Positions 17,546 through 27,477 of a stretch of DNA of 64,000 nt are shown one piece after another (positions within the stretch are counted from its first letter, which is position 1; each line of letters begins with the position of its first letter). This DNA comes from an uncultured bacterium (GTDB taxonomy: Bacteria > Bacteroidota > Bacteroidia > Bacteroidales > Bacteroidaceae): contig CAJMQV010000002.1 of NCBI GenBank assembly GCA_905215575.1, positions 32,443-96,442 on the forward strand, given 5' to 3'. The notes under the pieces are model-generated. The model did no database searches. It was not told where the DNA came from and saw only the letters and a program-made list of their open reading frames with translations. The position numbers and the translations under genes are program-made.

Positions 17546-20500
17546 TTAGTACAGACTCACACCGCGGTTGAGACACTGCTCGGCATAGGTGTCCAGAGCG
17601 GTGGTGTAGCTGCTGGTTTTTGCTGACTTGATCTGATCCAAAACGCGGCTCACCTCATTCAGAATATAGAGGTGCATGCTGCATTCGCTGCTTGACTGCA
17701 ACAGACGGTTATTGCTCAGGCTCAGATACCAGGACAGGTATTCTTTAGAGTTATCGCCTACTGAGGTAAGGATCTTCTCTGCCTCAGCCTTTTTATTCAA
17801 AGCGGCATATGCTTTGGCTAAGTCTACCGAACCGCTCTGGTAATTATCCGGTACATTATAGCTTGGCAATTCCTTTTCAGCCTTGTTCAGAATCTGCAGA
17901 GCCTTTTGAGGTTTGTTCTCCTTGATGAGCTGCAAAGCCAACTGAGCCAGAACACGACGGTGAGTGTAGCACATACGCATCACGGTTTCATCCAGGTAGA
18001 CACCCGGAGTATTGGCACCGCCGAACTTGAACTTGTTTATCACATTGTTGTACATGCGCTCTGTATCCATGCGTTTGCCGGTCTTGGTTGTATTGAACGG
18101 AGTGACGCGGTAAGCGAGACCTTCCTGTACGAAGTGGTCGCCCAAGTTGCCGTAATTATCCGGTCCTACAGTCATGGCGATGTAGAGCGGACGCTCCCAG
18201 TTGGTCTGTGCCAGCATGTCGAGCATCATCAGTTCGCTCTTGTAGATGGCGCGTTTGCCTTTGAGCGAGATGCTCATCACGTCTGGAATGGAGTCGCCGG
18301 CAACCATCATTCCCGAACGCTTCACGGCTTCTTTGTCGATGGTGATAACCACACTGTCGGTCGGGATGATCTGAAGATCCGGATTGTCATTCAGCACCCA
18401 GTGCTTCATGATGTTCTTCAGTTCGTATGGGTTTTCGCCCAGCATCTGTTTCATCTCTTCCGGATTGTCCTTGTACAGGGCGATTACCTGTTCCAACGCA
18501 TCCGGATGAACCTGAATACCTTCGCGTACACCGCCTACATACTGCAGTCTGTTCCAGCTGATAGGAATAGACGGAGAGTCATAGGCCGGACGCTTCATTT
18601 GGTCGATATACCAGTCAGTCTGCAGATAGCTCAGGTTGCAGACGCGGGCGTCGGTGCGGAATCCTTCGGTTTCCTGCAAGTACCACAATGGGAAGGTATC
18701 GTTATCACCGTTGGTGAAGATAATCGGATTACCTTTCTCGTCGAGTGACTGCAGATAGTTCTTACCGAAGTCCGGACAAGTATAACGGCCGCTGCGGTCG
18801 TGGTCGTCCCAAGTCTGGCTGGCCATTTGGATAGGCACCATCAGCGCTACCAGTGAGATGACGCTTGCCAATACGGTTTCATTGGTCTTGATGTATTTGC
18901 GCAGCCATTCGGTCAGGGCAGCTACACCCATACCGATCCAGATGGCAAAGGCATAGAACGATCCGGCATAAGCATAGTCACGCTCACGAGGCTGCATCGG
19001 AGTCTGGTTCAGATAGATTACGATGGCGATACCGGTCATGAAAAACAGGAAGAACACCACCCAGAACTGCTGAACGCCCTTATCATTCTTATAAATCTGC
19101 CACAGCAATCCTAAGATACCCAGAATGAGCGGCATACAGTAGAATACGTTGTGTCCCTTGTTTTCCTTCAGCTCGGTAGGCAGTTTGCTCTGGTCGCCCA
19201 GACGCAGGTCGTCCAGGAAGGAGATACCGGTAATCCAGTTTCCATGTTCTGCTTCACCGTTGCCCTGAATGTCGTTCTGACGTCCGGCAAAGTTCCACAT
19301 AAAGTAGCGCCAGTACATGAAGTTCAGCTGATAGCTGAAGAAGAAACGCAGGTTTTCCAACTGGGTCGGAACCTTTACGTTTACCATCTCGCCGCAACGG
19401 TCGAAGATTTCGGTCTTGCCGTCTACACCGCCCATCCAGCTTTCATAAGCCTGAGCATGGCGGTCGGAGTACATACGTGGGAATAACATGTTCTGGGCAT
19501 ATACATACTCCAGATCATGACGTACGATTTCGTAAGCGTCTTTCTCGTCCTTACTGTGTTTCTCTACACGCTGATACACCGGAGCACCTTCCTTGGTTAC
19601 CGGTACGCAATAGCCTTCGTTGGTTGTTTTAAGCTTCATCTGTGAAGTATAGGCCTGACCGTAGAATAACGGACGGGTACCATACTGTTCACGGTTGAGG
19701 TATTGACCCAGAGTAAATACATCCTCCGGAGAGTTCTGGTCCATAGGAGGATTGGCGCTTGAACGGATCACAATCAAAGCATAGCTTGAATATCCGATCA
19801 TGATCATCAGCATGCAAAGCAGAGATGTGTTCATCACACGGGCACTGATAACGTGCAAATCCTCTTTCTTATAGTATAATACAAAAGCTAAGATAGCCAG
19901 AATGATCACACCGATTACCAGACTGCTCCAGCCATATCCGTAGAACGGAATACCCAACATGGCAACAGCGCACAGATAGGCAATATTCATGCGCTTGCGG
20001 CTTGCCTGACGCTGGGTTTCCCAAATGGCCCAAAGCACAACGGCGATCAGACAGAAGATGTACACAATCAGACCGGTGTTGAATGAGAAACCGAGTGTGT
20101 TCACAAAGAACAGCTCAAACCATCCGCCCACTTTCACGATACCCGGTACGATACCGTAGAGTACGGCAGCTACAAGAACCATAGAGCCGATCAGAGCCAG
20201 CAGGGAGCCTTTCAGGTTAGCTTGCGGATTGCGTTTGTAGTACCAAACCAATACGAGAGCCGGAACACATAACAGATTCAACAGGTGCACACCGATGGAA
20301 ATACCGGTCATGTAGGAGATAAGTACCAGCCAGCGGTCGCTGTGCGGCTCGTCGGCGTGTTCTTCCCATTTCAGAATGAGCCAGAATACCATGGCGGTAA
20401 ACAATGAAGAGTAGGCATAAACCTCGCCTTCTACAGCACTGAACCAGAAGGTGTCGCTGAAAGTATAAGCCAAAGCGCCTACCAGACCGCTACCCTGAAT

Positions 20501-20857
20501 GGTGATGAGCTGTGAGAGCGACATCTCATTCGGATTGCTGCATACCAGCTTGCGGGTGAGGTGTGTGATACTCCAGAACAGGAACAGGATACAGCCTGCG
20601 CTGAAGAGTGCCGACATGATGTTGACCATGCGGGCCACTTGTGTTGGATCACTGGCAAACTGGGTAAACAGGTTTGCGGTTAACATGAAAAACGGATTGC
20701 CGGGAGGATGGCCCACCTCCAGCTTGTAGGCTGAGGTGATAAACTCCGGACAGTCCCAAAAGCTTGCGGTCGGCTCAATCGTGCTGCAATACACGAAAGC
20801 GGCAATCGCAAACGTAATCCACCCCATGATGGTGTTTACTGTTTTGAACTGTTTCAT
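17546..20857 (-). CDS. DUF2723 large multi-spanning membrane protein (GT-C-like)
   Basis: An 1103-residue inner-membrane protein, the largest gene here. The N-terminal 600 residues contain about a dozen helices. The first periplasmic loop includes PTASFWDCPEFITSAYKLEVGHPPGNP, which resembles the acidic catalytic loop of GT-C glycosyltransferases (Glu/Asp after helix 1). A long soluble C-terminal part of about 400 residues with TPR-like helices (LALQLIKENKPQKALQILNKAEKELP) follows. DUF2723 is widespread in Bacteroidota and has been linked to lipid-donor sugar transfer to proteins; I treat that as inference. Operonic with the deacetylase and queG downstream. Confidence 0.75.
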   Translation of the reverse strand: MKQFKTVNTIMGWITFAIAAFVYCSTIEPTASFWDCPEFITSAYKLEVGHPPGNPFFMLTANLFTQFASDPTQVARMVNIMSALFSAGCILFLFWSITHLTRKLVCSNPNEMSLSQLITIQGSGLVGALAYTFSDTFWFSAVEGEVYAYSSLFTAMVFWLILKWEEHADEPHSDRWLVLISYMTGISIGVHLLNLLCVPALVLVWYYKRNPQANLKGSLLALIGSMVLVAAVLYGIVPGIVKVGGWFELFFVNTLGFSFNTGLIVYIFCLIAVVLWAIWETQRQASRKRMNIAYLCAVAMLGIPFYGYGWSSLVIGVIILAILAFVLYYKKEDLHVISARVMNTSLLCMLMIMIGYSSYALIVIRSSANPPMDQNSPEDVFTLGQYLNREQYGTRPLFYGQAYTSQMKLKTTNEGYCVPVTKEGAPVYQRVEKHSKDEKDAYEIVRHDLEYVYAQNMLFPRMYSDRHAQAYESWMGGVDGKTEIFDRCGEMVNVKVPTQLENLRFFFSYQLNFMYWRYFMWNFAGRQNDIQGNGEAEHGNWITGISFLDDLRLGDQSKLPTELKENKGHNVFYCMPLILGILGLLWQIYKNDKGVQQFWVVFFLFFMTGIAIVIYLNQTPMQPRERDYAYAGSFYAFAIWIGMGVAALTEWLRKYIKTNETVLASVISLVALMVPIQMASQTWDDHDRSGRYTCPDFGKNYLQSLDEKGNPIIFTNGDNDTFPLWYLQETEGFRTDARVCNLSYLQTDWYIDQMKRPAYDSPSIPISWNRLQYVGGVREGIQVHPDALEQVIALYKDNPEEMKQMLGENPYELKNIMKHWVLNDNPDLQIIPTDSVVITIDKEAVKRSGMMVAGDSIPDVMSISLKGKRAIYKSELMMLDMLAQTNWERPLYIAMTVGPDNYGNLGDHFVQEGLAYRVTPFNTTKTGKRMDTERMYNNVINKFKFGGANTPGVYLDETVMRMCYTHRRVLAQLALQLIKENKPQKALQILNKAEKELPSYNVPDNYQSGSVDLAKAYAALNKKAEAEKILTSVGDNSKEYLSWYLSLSNNRLLQSSSECSMHLYILNEVSRVLDQIKSAKTSSYTTALDTYAEQCLNRGVSLY

Positions 20858-20898
20858 TGTTTTTTATTTGGTTTTATAATAATATTTGCTTGGTCGGG

Positions 20899-20906
20899 CA
20901 AAAATA
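20899..20906 (-). promoter_or_regulatory. Candidate -7 element for DUF2723
   Basis: Minus strand TATTTTTG fits TAnnTTTG about 42 bases upstream of the DUF2723 ATG. No -33 partner was recognised. Confidence 0.35.
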
Positions 20907-20965
20907 CGAACTTTTTTGCGTTTCCTTTTCTATTTAGGTTACTTTAATTTGATCCGTTTTTTATT

Positions 20966-21733
20966 TTAACGGTGCGTATGCTGCTTCAAAACGCGGTGAG
21001 GCATGTCGCCGTGTCCCAGCAGATCGATGGGGCAGCTGGTTTTGGCCTGAAGCCATTCTTCCGTAATTTCTTCCTGAGCATGATAGTCCAAAGTGTGGTT
21101 CACACAGGCAATGTTCTTCACGTTCTGTACTACCGAACCTATATCATGGCTGATGAGAATAATGGCGCTGGTGTGGTTGATTTCGTCCAACAATTCGTAA
21201 AGCTGGGCTTCAAAGCGCTTGTCTATATAAGTGTTCGGCTCGTCGAGAATCACCACATCGGGTTCGGAAATGATGGCCCGTCCCAAAAGGGCGCGCTGTG
21301 CCTGTCCGCCGCTCAGACTGCCGATCGGGCGTTTTTCCATACCATTAAGGCCCATGCGGCAGATCATCTCAGCTACCCGGTCCTTCTGTTCTGAGGTTAC
21401 CCGATGCCAGATGGATTTTTTTTCCTCCAGTCCGGAAAGAATGACATCGGATACGGATATGGGGAATTTCTTGTCTATCTGGTTATATTGTGGCAGATAG
21501 CCAATGCCGATACGGCTCACCGGTTGGTTGTTCCGGAAGTACTGGATGCTTCCGTGGTGAATATCCTTCAGGCCGAGTATCGTCTTGACAAGGGTAGTCT
21601 TTCCGCCTCCGTTGGGTCCGATAATTCCCAGAAAGTCTTTTTCATATACAGTGAGCGACACCTGCTCCAAAACCGGTTTGGAGTCATAGCGCACTTCAAT
21701 ATCGGTCAGTTTAATGATTGGATTCTGGTTCAT
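20966..21733 (-). CDS. Zinc/manganese-type ABC transporter ATP-binding protein
   Basis: A 255-residue ABC ATPase. Walker A is GPNGGGKTT, the signature is LSGGQAQRALLGRA, Walker B is DVVILDEPNTYID and the switch histidine is in ISHDIG. The sequence groups with ZnuC/MntB-type importers. It overlaps the upstream metal-binding lipoprotein gene by 23 bp, so the pair is coupled. No membrane permease follows: the next gene is DUF2723 after a promoter-like gap. The permease must be elsewhere or supplied by another system. Confidence 0.88.
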   Translation of the reverse strand: MNQNPIIKLTDIEVRYDSKPVLEQVSLTVYEKDFLGIIGPNGGGKTTLVKTILGLKDIHHGSIQYFRNNQPVSRIGIGYLPQYNQIDKKFPISVSDVILSGLEEKKSIWHRVTSEQKDRVAEMICRMGLNGMEKRPIGSLSGGQAQRALLGRAIISEPDVVILDEPNTYIDKRFEAQLYELLDEINHTSAIILISHDIGSVVQNVKNIACVNHTLDYHAQEEITEEWLQAKTSCPIDLLGHGDMPHRVLKQHTHR

Positions 21734-22598
21734 GGCTTAATGTTTTCGCTATTTGAATCAGTTCGCGGGTACATTCATGGTCCAGCGGATTGATCTCAAC
21801 GATTTGTGTCTGAGTTTCACGGGCAATAACTTCGGCATTGTGACGGTCGAATTCCTTTTGCAGGAACACCGTATGGGCATTTTTCTCACGACAGGTACGG
21901 ATCAGCTGTTGCAGATGAGCCGGAGAGGGTGATTTCCCGTCTTCTTCGATCACCAGTTGCTCCAGTCCGTATTCCTGGGCAAAATAGCTCAGTGTGGGAT
22001 GATAGATCAGAAAACTTCTCTTTTCCTTGCCCGAAAGTAGCTGGCGGATTTCTCGGTCCGTTGCGTCCAGACTGTCTTCCAGCGCTTTCAGATTCTTGGC
22101 AAACACTTCCCGGTCTTCCGGATAGGCGTCGCTCAATCCGGCCGCAATGTTGCGGGCCATGATTTTCAGATTGGCGGGTGTGGTCCATACATGCGGGTCG
22201 ATTCCCTCGTGCGTGTGATCGCCGTGCTGATGTGTGGAAGTGATATATTTGATTCCTTCTGATGTATTTGAGAATGCTGTGTTCGGAGCATTCTGTTCCA
22301 TTTTCTGGAGCCAGGTCTGTTCAAAACCAAGGTGTCCCACATAAAAATAGATTTTGCTGTTGCTGAGGCGTACCAACTGTTGTGGAGACGGTTCGTAGGT
22401 TTCCGGACTGCTTCCGTTCGGAACAAATGTTTCTATCTGGTAGTTGCTTCCGGCTATTTTCTCTGTGAGATAAGCCAATGGGGCAATGGTTACGGTGATG
22501 GTTTTGCTTTCGTCTTTAGCTTTCCGGGTGCACGACAGCAAGGTGGCGGCAAACAGACAGACAATGAGCGAAACAAATAAAAGATCGTGACGTTTCAT
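21711..22598 (-). CDS. Zinc ABC transporter substrate-binding lipoprotein
   Basis: A 295-residue cluster A-I (ZnuA-like) binding protein. The N-terminus is a lipoprotein signal with lipobox LLSC, so it is membrane-anchored. A His-rich loop STHQHGDHTHEGIDPHVW is at about 145-160, with the conserved HVW metal ligand directly after it. Further ligands are expected at the His in FLIYHPTLSYFA and the Glu/Asp near the C-terminus. The His loop favours zinc over manganese. Starts 9 bp after the small DedA-like gene and overlaps the ATPase gene. Confidence 0.88.
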   Translation of the reverse strand: MKRHDLLFVSLIVCLFAATLLSCTRKAKDESKTITVTIAPLAYLTEKIAGSNYQIETFVPNGSSPETYEPSPQQLVRLSNSKIYFYVGHLGFEQTWLQKMEQNAPNTAFSNTSEGIKYITSTHQHGDHTHEGIDPHVWTTPANLKIMARNIAAGLSDAYPEDREVFAKNLKALEDSLDATDREIRQLLSGKEKRSFLIYHPTLSYFAQEYGLEQLVIEEDGKSPSPAHLQQLIRTCREKNAHTVFLQKEFDRHNAEVIARETQTQIVEINPLDHECTRELIQIAKTLSHEPESNH

Positions 22599-22606
22599 CT
22601 TGACAA

Positions 22607-23068
22607 TTATATTAGTGATACAAAATAAACCAATATGGCATAACGGACAGCCTTACCGATCAGTATGGAAATAAAACTGATATACACATTGGCGCGCATA
22701 TATCCCATTGTTACGGCAATGACGCTTCCCAATATCGGCAAAAAGCAGAGTACACCCATCCAGGCACCTTTCTGCTCCATAAACTTCTGGGTTTTCTCAA
22801 CCTTTTCTTTTTTTACATGGAGATATTTCTCTATCCATTCCATTTTTCCCAAGCTGCCGATCCAGTAGTTGAACATACTTCCTGCCACATTTCCCACAGT
22901 ACCCCAGATGAACAAAGGCAACGGAGCCAGCCCGGCCAGTTGCAATCCGGCCATAACGGCTTCGGAACTGAAAGGGAAGACGCTTCCGGCAATGAAGGCT
23001 GCAATGAACATACCCCAGTATCCGTAGTCGATCAGAATATCTGTAATAGTGGTAAATAGTTGATCCAT
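22607..23068 (-). CDS. YqaA-like membrane protein (DedA/VTT relative)
   Basis: A 153-residue protein with about four hydrophobic segments and the VTT-type pattern GSVFPFSSEAVMAGL, GTVGNVAGSMFNYWIG and a central basic loop (HVKKEKVEKTQKF). It matches the short YqaA-type DedA relatives, whose E. coli homologue is uncharacterised; the wider superfamily moves lipids or ions across membranes. The gene overlaps its upstream neighbour by 37 bp and lies 9 bp before the zinc-binding lipoprotein, so it is part of that operon. Confidence 0.8.
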   Translation of the reverse strand: MDQLFTTITDILIDYGYWGMFIAAFIAGSVFPFSSEAVMAGLQLAGLAPLPLFIWGTVGNVAGSMFNYWIGSLGKMEWIEKYLHVKKEKVEKTQKFMEQKGAWMGVLCFLPILGSVIAVTMGYMRANVYISFISILIGKAVRYAILVYFVSLI

Positions 23069-23991
23069 AAACTTGAAAATGCGATGAATAGATAAATGAA
23101 TATTGAAAGGATAAACAATATATTAGTGATCCGATAGGAAGTCAATGCAAAGAAATGGGCAATGACCGGTGCGGAAGTCAGCGTAAGCAGAGCCATAAAC
23201 AGGTCGAACTGCTGAGGCTGCGCCAATAAAAACAGCAGAATGACAGTTTCAAACAAAATAAGTGTATAGAACTGCATACGGGTACGTATCTTGTCATTGT
23301 AGCTGGTTTTGAGCGCATGGATAGTACCGATTAATCCTAAAACGAAAATCAACAGGAATGCAGACAATCGTGTAATGTCCAAAGAAAGATAGTCGTTCCA
23401 GGACGGAAGGCTGAAAAATAGGACATTCTGTAGTTTCGTTATAACCTCGGTATAGTCTTGAATGTAAATCAGATAAGCACCATAGAACCAGAATGGGGTG
23501 AGTATTCCTAACAGACTGGCGCAAAAGGTCTTGAAAGAAAAGGAACGTAAATAGGCTATCATGCTCCAGTAAACAAATGGAATGAAGCAAAGCAGTAATG
23601 GGTGTATCAGGCAGGCAATGCCTAAGGACACGAAAGCATGGTAAATGTTGGGGGAGCTGTTACTTTCCTGATAGGAACGAAACAGGAAATAATAGCAGCC
23701 TAACATGAAAAAGGTTACCGACAGGGCATCCAGAGATTCATGCAAAAAAGGAAAACTGCCTATGCCTAATAAAAAAGTGGAGGTGGTAAGGCGGCTGCGG
23801 ATACGAAGCAGTGCGTTGGCATTGTTGAACTCAACCAAAAGATAAGAACATATGGCACAGCAAAGCCAGCAATACACCTTGGTTTGCGACATAGGGCCGA
23901 TAGCTGCCCAAAGTAGGGTAGCAACAAGAGCGGCGACAGGCAGTGTAAAACCGCTTGTCGCCACTTTATTTTGAAACCTGTTATTTCTCAT
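23032..23991 (-). CDS. Uncharacterised multi-spanning membrane protein
   Basis: A 319-residue protein of about ten predicted helices and few charged residues, except a short cytoplasmic start (MRNNRFQNK). I recognise no catalytic motif. Layout resembles the Bacteroidota family of small EpsG- or GT-C-like membrane proteins (DUF6427-type), but that placement is uncertain. It shares one base with the purD stop (TAATG junction) and overlaps the YqaA-like gene, so it is translationally tied to both. Confidence 0.7.
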   Translation of the reverse strand: MRNNRFQNKVATSGFTLPVAALVATLLWAAIGPMSQTKVYCWLCCAICSYLLVEFNNANALLRIRSRLTTSTFLLGIGSFPFLHESLDALSVTFFMLGCYYFLFRSYQESNSSPNIYHAFVSLGIACLIHPLLLCFIPFVYWSMIAYLRSFSFKTFCASLLGILTPFWFYGAYLIYIQDYTEVITKLQNVLFFSLPSWNDYLSLDITRLSAFLLIFVLGLIGTIHALKTSYNDKIRTRMQFYTLILFETVILLFLLAQPQQFDLFMALLTLTSAPVIAHFFALTSYRITNILFILSIFIYLFIAFSSLWINYLPLLQIF

Positions 23992-25259
23992 TATAGGTCT
24001 TTTCCAATATCAGAACGGAAATATTTCTTGTTAAACTGGATTTTCTGAGCCTGAGAGAAGGATTGCTGCAGGGCTTCTTCCTTATTGCTTCCGTAAGAAC
24101 TTACGGCAATAACGCGTCCGCCGTTGGTAACAATCTGTCCGTCTTTAACGGCTGTTCCGGCATGGAAGACGATGCTGTTCTCCACCTCGTCAATTCCGGT
24201 AATCGGGAATCCCTTTTCGTAAGCCTCTGGATAACCGCCGGATACCAGCATCACACATACTGCGCTGCGCTCGTCAAATTCCAGAGTCTTTTCGTCCAGA
24301 TTGCCTGCTGCTACGCCTTCGAACAATTCAACAAGGTCGCTCTTGATACGAAGCATCACAGATTCGGTTTCCGGATCTCCCATACGTACGTTGTACTCAA
24401 TGACCATCGGTTCACCGGCTACATTGATCAAACCGAAGAATATAAAGCCTTTGTAGTCGATGTTCTCGGCACGAAGTCCCTCAACTGTTGGACGGATGAT
24501 GCGGTCTTCCACTTTCTTCATCCATTCCGGAGTAGCAAAAGGAACGGGAGAAACACTACCCATACCGCCGGTATTCAGACCGGTATCGTGTTCGCCAATG
24601 CGCTTGTAGTCTTTGGCTTCAGGCAGAATCTTGTAGTTCTTTCCGTCGGTCAGTACGAATACAGAGCATTCGATACCGCTCAGGAACTCTTCGATAACAA
24701 CAGAAGAAGAAGCGTCGCCGAACATACCGCCCAGCATTTCCTTCAATTCTTTCTTGGCTTCTTCCAAAGTATCCAGAATCAGTACACCTTTTCCGGCACA
24801 CAGACCATCGGCTTTCAGTACATAAGGAGCCTTCAGTGTTTCGAGGAACTTCAGACCTTCTTCCAACTGATCCGCACGGAATGTCTGATAAGCAGCTGTC
24901 GGGATGTTGTGGCGCTGCATGAATCCTTTGGCAAAATCCTTGCTGCCTTCCAGTACGGCACCCTGCTTTGACGGACCGATAACCGGAATGTTCTTCAGGG
25001 CTTCATCGTTTTTGAAGAAGTCATAAACTCCCTTTACCAGCGGATCTTCCGGACCTACTACCACCATATTGATCTGATTGTCCAGAACAAACTGACGGAT
25101 ACCGGCAAAATCATCGGCTTTGATGTTTACGTTTTCTCCTACTGACGCTGTACCGGCATTTCCCGGAGCGATATATAATTTCTCAATTTTGGGGCTCTGG
25201 GCGATCTTCCATGCCAAGGCATGCTCGCGTCCGCCGCTTCCTAACAATAAAAGTTTCAT
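23991..25259 (-). CDS. purD: Phosphoribosylamine-glycine ligase
   Basis: A 422-residue ATP-grasp enzyme that joins glycine to phosphoribosylamine, the second step of purine synthesis. Motifs: [14 protein letters not shown] at the start, [22 protein letters not shown] (ATP-binding loop), [15 protein letters not shown], and [13 protein letters not shown]. Length standard. The next purine gene in the window is purE at 59.6 kb, so the pathway is scattered. It lies 19 bp after the dipeptidyl peptidase gene. Confidence 0.97.
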   Translation of the reverse strand: MKLLLLGSGGREHALAWKIAQSPKIEKLYIAPGNAGTASVGENVNIKADDFAGIRQFVLDNQINMVVVGPEDPLVKGVYDFFKNDEALKNIPVIGPSKQGAVLEGSKDFAKGFMQRHNIPTAAYQTFRADQLEEGLKFLETLKAPYVLKADGLCAGKGVLILDTLEEAKKELKEMLGGMFGDASSSVVIEEFLSGIECSVFVLTDGKNYKILPEAKDYKRIGEHDTGLNTGGMGSVSPVPFATPEWMKKVEDRIIRPTVEGLRAENIDYKGFIFFGLINVAGEPMVIEYNVRMGDPETESVMLRIKSDLVELFEGVAAGNLDEKTLEFDERSAVCVMLVSGGYPEAYEKGFPITGIDEVENSIVFHAGTAVKDGQIVTNGGRVIAVSSYGSNKEEALQQSFSQAQKIQFNKKYFRSDIGKDL

Positions 25260-25278
25260 ATCGTATGCTGCTTTATGT

Positions 25279-27477
25279 TTATTTTAAGAAATCATCAAAA
25301 TACTGGCTGATCCGCTCGTGCAGATGAATCTGATCACGTCCGAACATGTTGTGCTCGCCGCCCGGATATACAAAGTAATCTACCTGTTTGCCGGCATCAA
25401 TGCAGGCGCGCAGGAAAGACAGACTGTGCTGCGGAACACAAACCGGGTCGTTGTAACCGATGATAATCTGCAGTTTACCCTGAAGATTAGGAACTTTCAG
25501 GCGCAGGTTGCTACCTTTATAACCTTCCGGATTGGTTTGCGGAGTGTCCATATAACGCTCTCCGTACATCACTTCATAATAGTTCCAGTCGATAACCGGT
25601 CCACCAGCCACACCGACTTTGAAGGTTTCCGGATAGGAAAGCATCAGGTTGGTCGTCATGAAGCCACCGAATGACCATCCGTGTACACCGATACGGTTCT
25701 GGTCCACATAAGGCAATGACTTCAGATAAGCTATACCACGCATTTGGTCTTTCATTTCCTCATCACCGAGGTGTCTGAAAGTGACGTTTTCGAACTGGCG
25801 TCCGCGATTCTCTGAACCTCTGCTGTCGAGCACAAAGATCAGATAACCTTTCTGAGCCATGTAAATCTCCCATCCGCGAGCCATGTAGTTACGGCTGGCA
25901 TCCACCAGATGAGCGTGCGGACCGCCGTAGACATAAACAATGGTCGGATATTTCTTGTTCGGGTCAAAATTTACCGGTTTTACCATGCGGTAGTACAGAT
26001 CGGTGCTGTCGTCAGATGCCTTGATATGGCCACCCACGATTTCAGGCTTGTTGAACTCTTTCCAAGGATCTTCTGCTGTGAGCAGGTTGATGCCCTTGCC
26101 GTTCTTGGTGGCATACAGGTTGATGCTGCGGGCAACCTTTGGAGAACTGTAAGTATCAATGATATACTGTCCGTCGGCAGACAGATTACCCTGATGCACA
26201 CCCTCTGATGTTCCGATTAATGTCCGCTTTTTATTGGAAACATTGACTGCATTCAAAGTATATTGAATCGGGTTCTGTTCGTTGCTGCGAATCAGAATGC
26301 TTTTCTCTTTCTCATTGAATCCCAGCATATCCAATACTACCCAAGGACCGGATGTCAGCTGTTCTACCTTGACATATTCCTTATAAGTAGCTCCATCGGC
26401 CGCATTTTTGAAATTATCGTAAAGCGGTGATTTCAGATCAAACAGGTACAGATGGTTGTATCCGTCGCGCTGGCTCTGATAAATGAATTTGTTGCTGTCC
26501 CAAGGAAGGAAGACTATCGGGTTCTGTGGTTCTACGAATTTAGGATGTTTCTCCTCGTAGAGCACTTCCTCCTTTTTGCCGTCTGCGGCATTGTAACATA
26601 CCAGTTGTGCATGGTTCTGGTCACGGTTCAGCTCAATGACATAGATCTTCTTGTTGTCGGGCGACCAGGCAATATTGGTGAAATACCGGTCTGTGGCATC
26701 GCCGGTCTGCAACCATACGGTCTGTTCATTTGCCGGATTGAATACACCGATGCTTACCTTATGGCTCTTTTCGCCGGCCATCGGATATTTGCAAGGGAAT
26801 GTTGTGGCAATTCGGGTATTAATATCTACCTGAGGATAGTCGGGCACCATGCTCTGGTCCATACGGTAGAATGCCAATAATTTTCCGTCCGGACTCCAGT
26901 AGGTACCCTTGCTGATACCGAATTCGTCGCGGTGCACGCTCTTTCCGTATACCAGATTATTGCTGCCGTCTTTGGATACGGCGATTTCTTTACCCTCGGC
27001 AGTAGTTACATACAAGTTGTCGCCAATGGTGAAGGCTTTGTTCTTGGAAACCGGATTCCAGTCTGTATTCTGGGCCTGAGCGTTGTTCTTCTGACTCCAG
27101 ATTACTTTCTTTTCCTTGAAATCTACGATGAAGTCCTTCTGTGCTGTGCGCAATACGAACTGTTCCTTTTCTGCGTATGGGAACGAGATTGCTGTGCATG
27201 AGGTTGCCAGTTCCTGATCTTCACCAAGCCATTGCTTTACTTCTTCCAAAGTGAACAGGACAGATTTCTTACCATCTTTCTTGTTGACTACAGAGCATTG
27301 CTCTTTAGTCCGTTCGATGCAGTTGTCGCCCCACCACGTCAGATTCATGGATTTGGGTTGTAAATTCCAGAAGTTGTTTCCACCCGGAAGTAAGTCTTCC
27401 AGGGTGAAACTCTTGTTTTGTCCCATCATGACAGAAGCAAAAAAGCTAATAATCAGAAACAGATTAATCTTCTTCAT
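25279..27477 (-). CDS. Dipeptidyl peptidase IV (S9B prolyl peptidase), secreted
   Basis: A 732-residue serine exopeptidase that removes X-Pro dipeptides from peptide N-termini. Start fixed at [13 protein letters not shown] (27477): it gives a signal peptide ending about MMG, with Gln as the first mature residue. The frame continues upstream to 27756 but that stretch is rlmL read in another frame. The N-terminal half is the DPPIV beta-propeller. The C-terminal alpha/beta-hydrolase holds the triad: Ser in HGWSFGG, Asp in IIGYNDPVC and His in [17 protein letters not shown] is the oxyanion region. Overlaps rlmL by 14 bp. Confidence 0.93.
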   Translation of the reverse strand: MKKINLFLIISFFASVMMGQNKSFTLEDLLPGGNNFWNLQPKSMNLTWWGDNCIERTKEQCSVVNKKDGKKSVLFTLEEVKQWLGEDQELATSCTAISFPYAEKEQFVLRTAQKDFIVDFKEKKVIWSQKNNAQAQNTDWNPVSKNKAFTIGDNLYVTTAEGKEIAVSKDGSNNLVYGKSVHRDEFGISKGTYWSPDGKLLAFYRMDQSMVPDYPQVDINTRIATTFPCKYPMAGEKSHKVSIGVFNPANEQTVWLQTGDATDRYFTNIAWSPDNKKIYVIELNRDQNHAQLVCYNAADGKKEEVLYEEKHPKFVEPQNPIVFLPWDSNKFIYQSQRDGYNHLYLFDLKSPLYDNFKNAADGATYKEYVKVEQLTSGPWVVLDMLGFNEKEKSILIRSNEQNPIQYTLNAVNVSNKKRTLIGTSEGVHQGNLSADGQYIIDTYSSPKVARSINLYATKNGKGINLLTAEDPWKEFNKPEIVGGHIKASDDSTDLYYRMVKPVNFDPNKKYPTIVYVYGGPHAHLVDASRNYMARGWEIYMAQKGYLIFVLDSRGSENRGRQFENVTFRHLGDEEMKDQMRGIAYLKSLPYVDQNRIGVHGWSFGGFMTTNLMLSYPETFKVGVAGGPVIDWNYYEVMYGERYMDTPQTNPEGYKGSNLRLKVPNLQGKLQIIIGYNDPVCVPQHSLSFLRACIDAGKQVDYFVYPGGEHNMFGRDQIHLHERISQYFDDFLK

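Noticed and set aside
17906..18748. 280-residue plus-strand frame opposite DUF2723
   Set aside because: Antisense shadow; no start context and no family motif.
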